This document shows positions 5,188 to 6,230 of a stretch of DNA of 6,230 bases, one piece after another. The notes below the pieces were generated by a model, which saw only the letters and a program-made list of their open reading frames with translations, was not told where the DNA came from and made no database searches. The first letter of the stretch is position 1; each line of letters starts with the position of its first letter. The DNA comes from Holosporales bacterium (GTDB taxonomy: Bacteria > Pseudomonadota > Alphaproteobacteria > RUG11792), in NCBI GenBank assembly GCA_031286725.1, contig JAITTR010000047.1, positions 1-6,230 of the forward strand. The letters run 5' to 3'. The translations under genes were made by a program, and so were the position numbers.

Positions 5188-6230
5188 ATGAAAGTTTTAT
5201 TTAAATATGTATTAACTCTACTCGTTTTTTTGGTCTCCGTGACGGCAGGTCAAAATGACCAGCTCTCAAGGAACTTTGATCGGCATATAGCAGGCGTTCG
5301 CAGGCAAAACCTAAACAACATAAATAACATGCGCTTTAGAGACGGAGACACTTACGGAGCTACAGGGCGCACCGTTCCGAATATAAAAGAAATCTTACAA
5401 AGTCAAGAAAGAAACGAGACTATTCCTTTAGTACAAGATAGAAGCATATGGGCTCCCTCATATTGGAATTTCGATCTCTTTATTCGTTTTGTAGATGGCG
5501 TAGCTACTGGTCAACTATCTTGCGACGAGAGGGGTTTAGACGCTTTAAGAGCAACGCTTTGCCGAGAAGCGCAATATTCAACTTTTAGCTCAAAAGTCAA
5601 TAATGCAATCGAAGACGATAAAAAGCATTGCGCTAATCTGGATTTGTATGGTTTTATGCGTTCGAACTTTCAGCAAGGACAGCGCCCTACTCCGGCTTCT
5701 CAACCCGCTCCTGTACCTCCAGTGCTACCAGTGCCCGCACATTGGCAATCACAAACTATAGTCCCAGCACAACACCACTATGTTTTAAGAGATCAAAGAT
5801 ATCAATGCGATGAACAACGCTACGCCCAAAGTGAATTCTACTACTGCCCTGAAGTTTTAGTCCATCCATACAGTGGGACAATTTTACCCCCTATGGATCA
5901 TTTTAACGCTAGAATCCCGATGGATACTGGGCACCTACGTCAAAACATTATTGCGAACTTGCCTCAAGCCCGATTAGAGCAAGAGTTGATCATTACTGTA
6001 CAAAATCCTGTGTTAAATGACGACGCTGGGGAGCAGCTATTTAGACCACAGCATGCGTTCTTCCATTACTACCACGGAGCCAATATACAGAGCAATGTTG
6101 ATTGTTGGGTTAAGTGGTGGGATACTACTGGCGCTTCGAGTACCTTATCATTCCCTTCTTCCTCCACTATGCCTCCAGTATCTATCCACCCTGGAGCCCC
6201 CATACCGGGAACTATTGATCAGCGACCTGT
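5188..6230 (+). CDS. Exported protein of unknown function with proline-rich linker (3' end outside window)
   Basis: I do not recognise this gene. The frame is open for 347 codons and runs off the window. Residues 1-20 form a clear signal peptide: Lys2 and Lys6, a hydrophobic core, and a VTA cleavage site before Gly21, so the product is exported. Residues 21-166 are polar and Asn/Gln/Arg-rich with Cys at 112, 125 and 148. Residues 167-184 are a proline-rich linker (PTPASQPAPVPPVLPVPA). Beyond it comes a region rich in Tyr, His, Gln and Trp with Cys at 207, 220 and 306, followed by a second Ser/Pro-rich stretch near 317-340. This layout suggests two extracytoplasmic domains joined by flexible linkers, with possible disulfides. 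I chose the ATG at 5188, with GGAAG eight bases upstream; an in-frame ATG at 5173 would add MEVYF before the signal peptide. No transmembrane segment is seen after the signal. Confidence 0.8.
   Translation, partial: MKVLFKYVLTLLVFLVSVTAGQNDQLSRNFDRHIAGVRRQNLNNINNMRFRDGDTYGATGRTVPNIKEILQSQERNETIPLVQDRSIWAPSYWNFDLFIRFVDGVATGQLSCDERGLDALRATLCREAQYSTFSSKVNNAIEDDKKHCANLDLYGFMRSNFQQGQRPTPASQPAPVPPVLPVPAHWQSQTIVPAQHHYVLRDQRYQCDEQRYAQSEFYYCPEVLVHPYSGTILPPMDHFNARIPMDTGHLRQNIIANLPQARLEQELIITVQNPVLNDDAGEQLFRPQHAFFHYYHGANIQSNVDCWVKWWDTTGASSTLSFPSSSTMPPVSIHPGAPIPGTIDQRP

Overview
The window is AT-rich bacterial DNA. It carries a two-gene minus-strand operon, metG then gpsA (gpsA is cut by the left edge), a divergent plus-strand dnaK, and at the right edge the first part of an unrecognised plus-strand gene for an exported protein. 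DnaK has the Gram-negative type of nucleotide-binding domain. The methionyl-tRNA synthetase is the short form without a C-terminal tRNA-binding module, and it reads like alphaproteobacterial enzymes. The AT-rich composition, two gene-poor gaps of about 640-660 bases and a gene remnant suggest a host-associated alphaproteobacterium of the Rickettsiales/Holosporales kind. That placement is inference from sequence feel, not from a search.

Left part (1-2002, minus strand): metG and gpsA overlap by 8 bases, so they are probably co-transcribed and translationally coupled. Middle gap (2003-2660): no convincing gene. It holds a candidate metG promoter, several short inverted repeats, and next to dnaK a compact control region: an extended -10 promoter followed by an element matching CIRCE, the HrcA repressor operator (two 9-base arms, exactly 9 bases apart). 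dnaK (2661-4550) is intact and well preceded by a Shine-Dalgarno site, but no dnaJ follows it.

Right gap (4551-5187) is the most unusual part. A nested hairpin behind dnaK may be its terminator. Next come two long perfect inverted repeats (15-bp and 13-bp arms) separated by three bases. On the minus strand there is then a near-consensus promoter with an 11-codon ORF behind an ideal Shine-Dalgarno site, and further on the 5' end of a broken prolyl-tRNA synthetase gene (archaeal/eukaryote-like type) with its own promoter. About 34 codons of that gene survive before the similarity stops abruptly.

The last gene (from 5188, open at the window end) encodes a signal peptide, a polar region, a proline-rich linker and a cysteine- and aromatic-containing second region. 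I do not recognise its family. Apart from metG-gpsA, the genes do not form one pathway: they cover translation, phospholipid precursor synthesis, protein folding and an exported product. The points most worth a check are the CIRCE-controlled dnaK, the tandem palindromes and the proS remnant.
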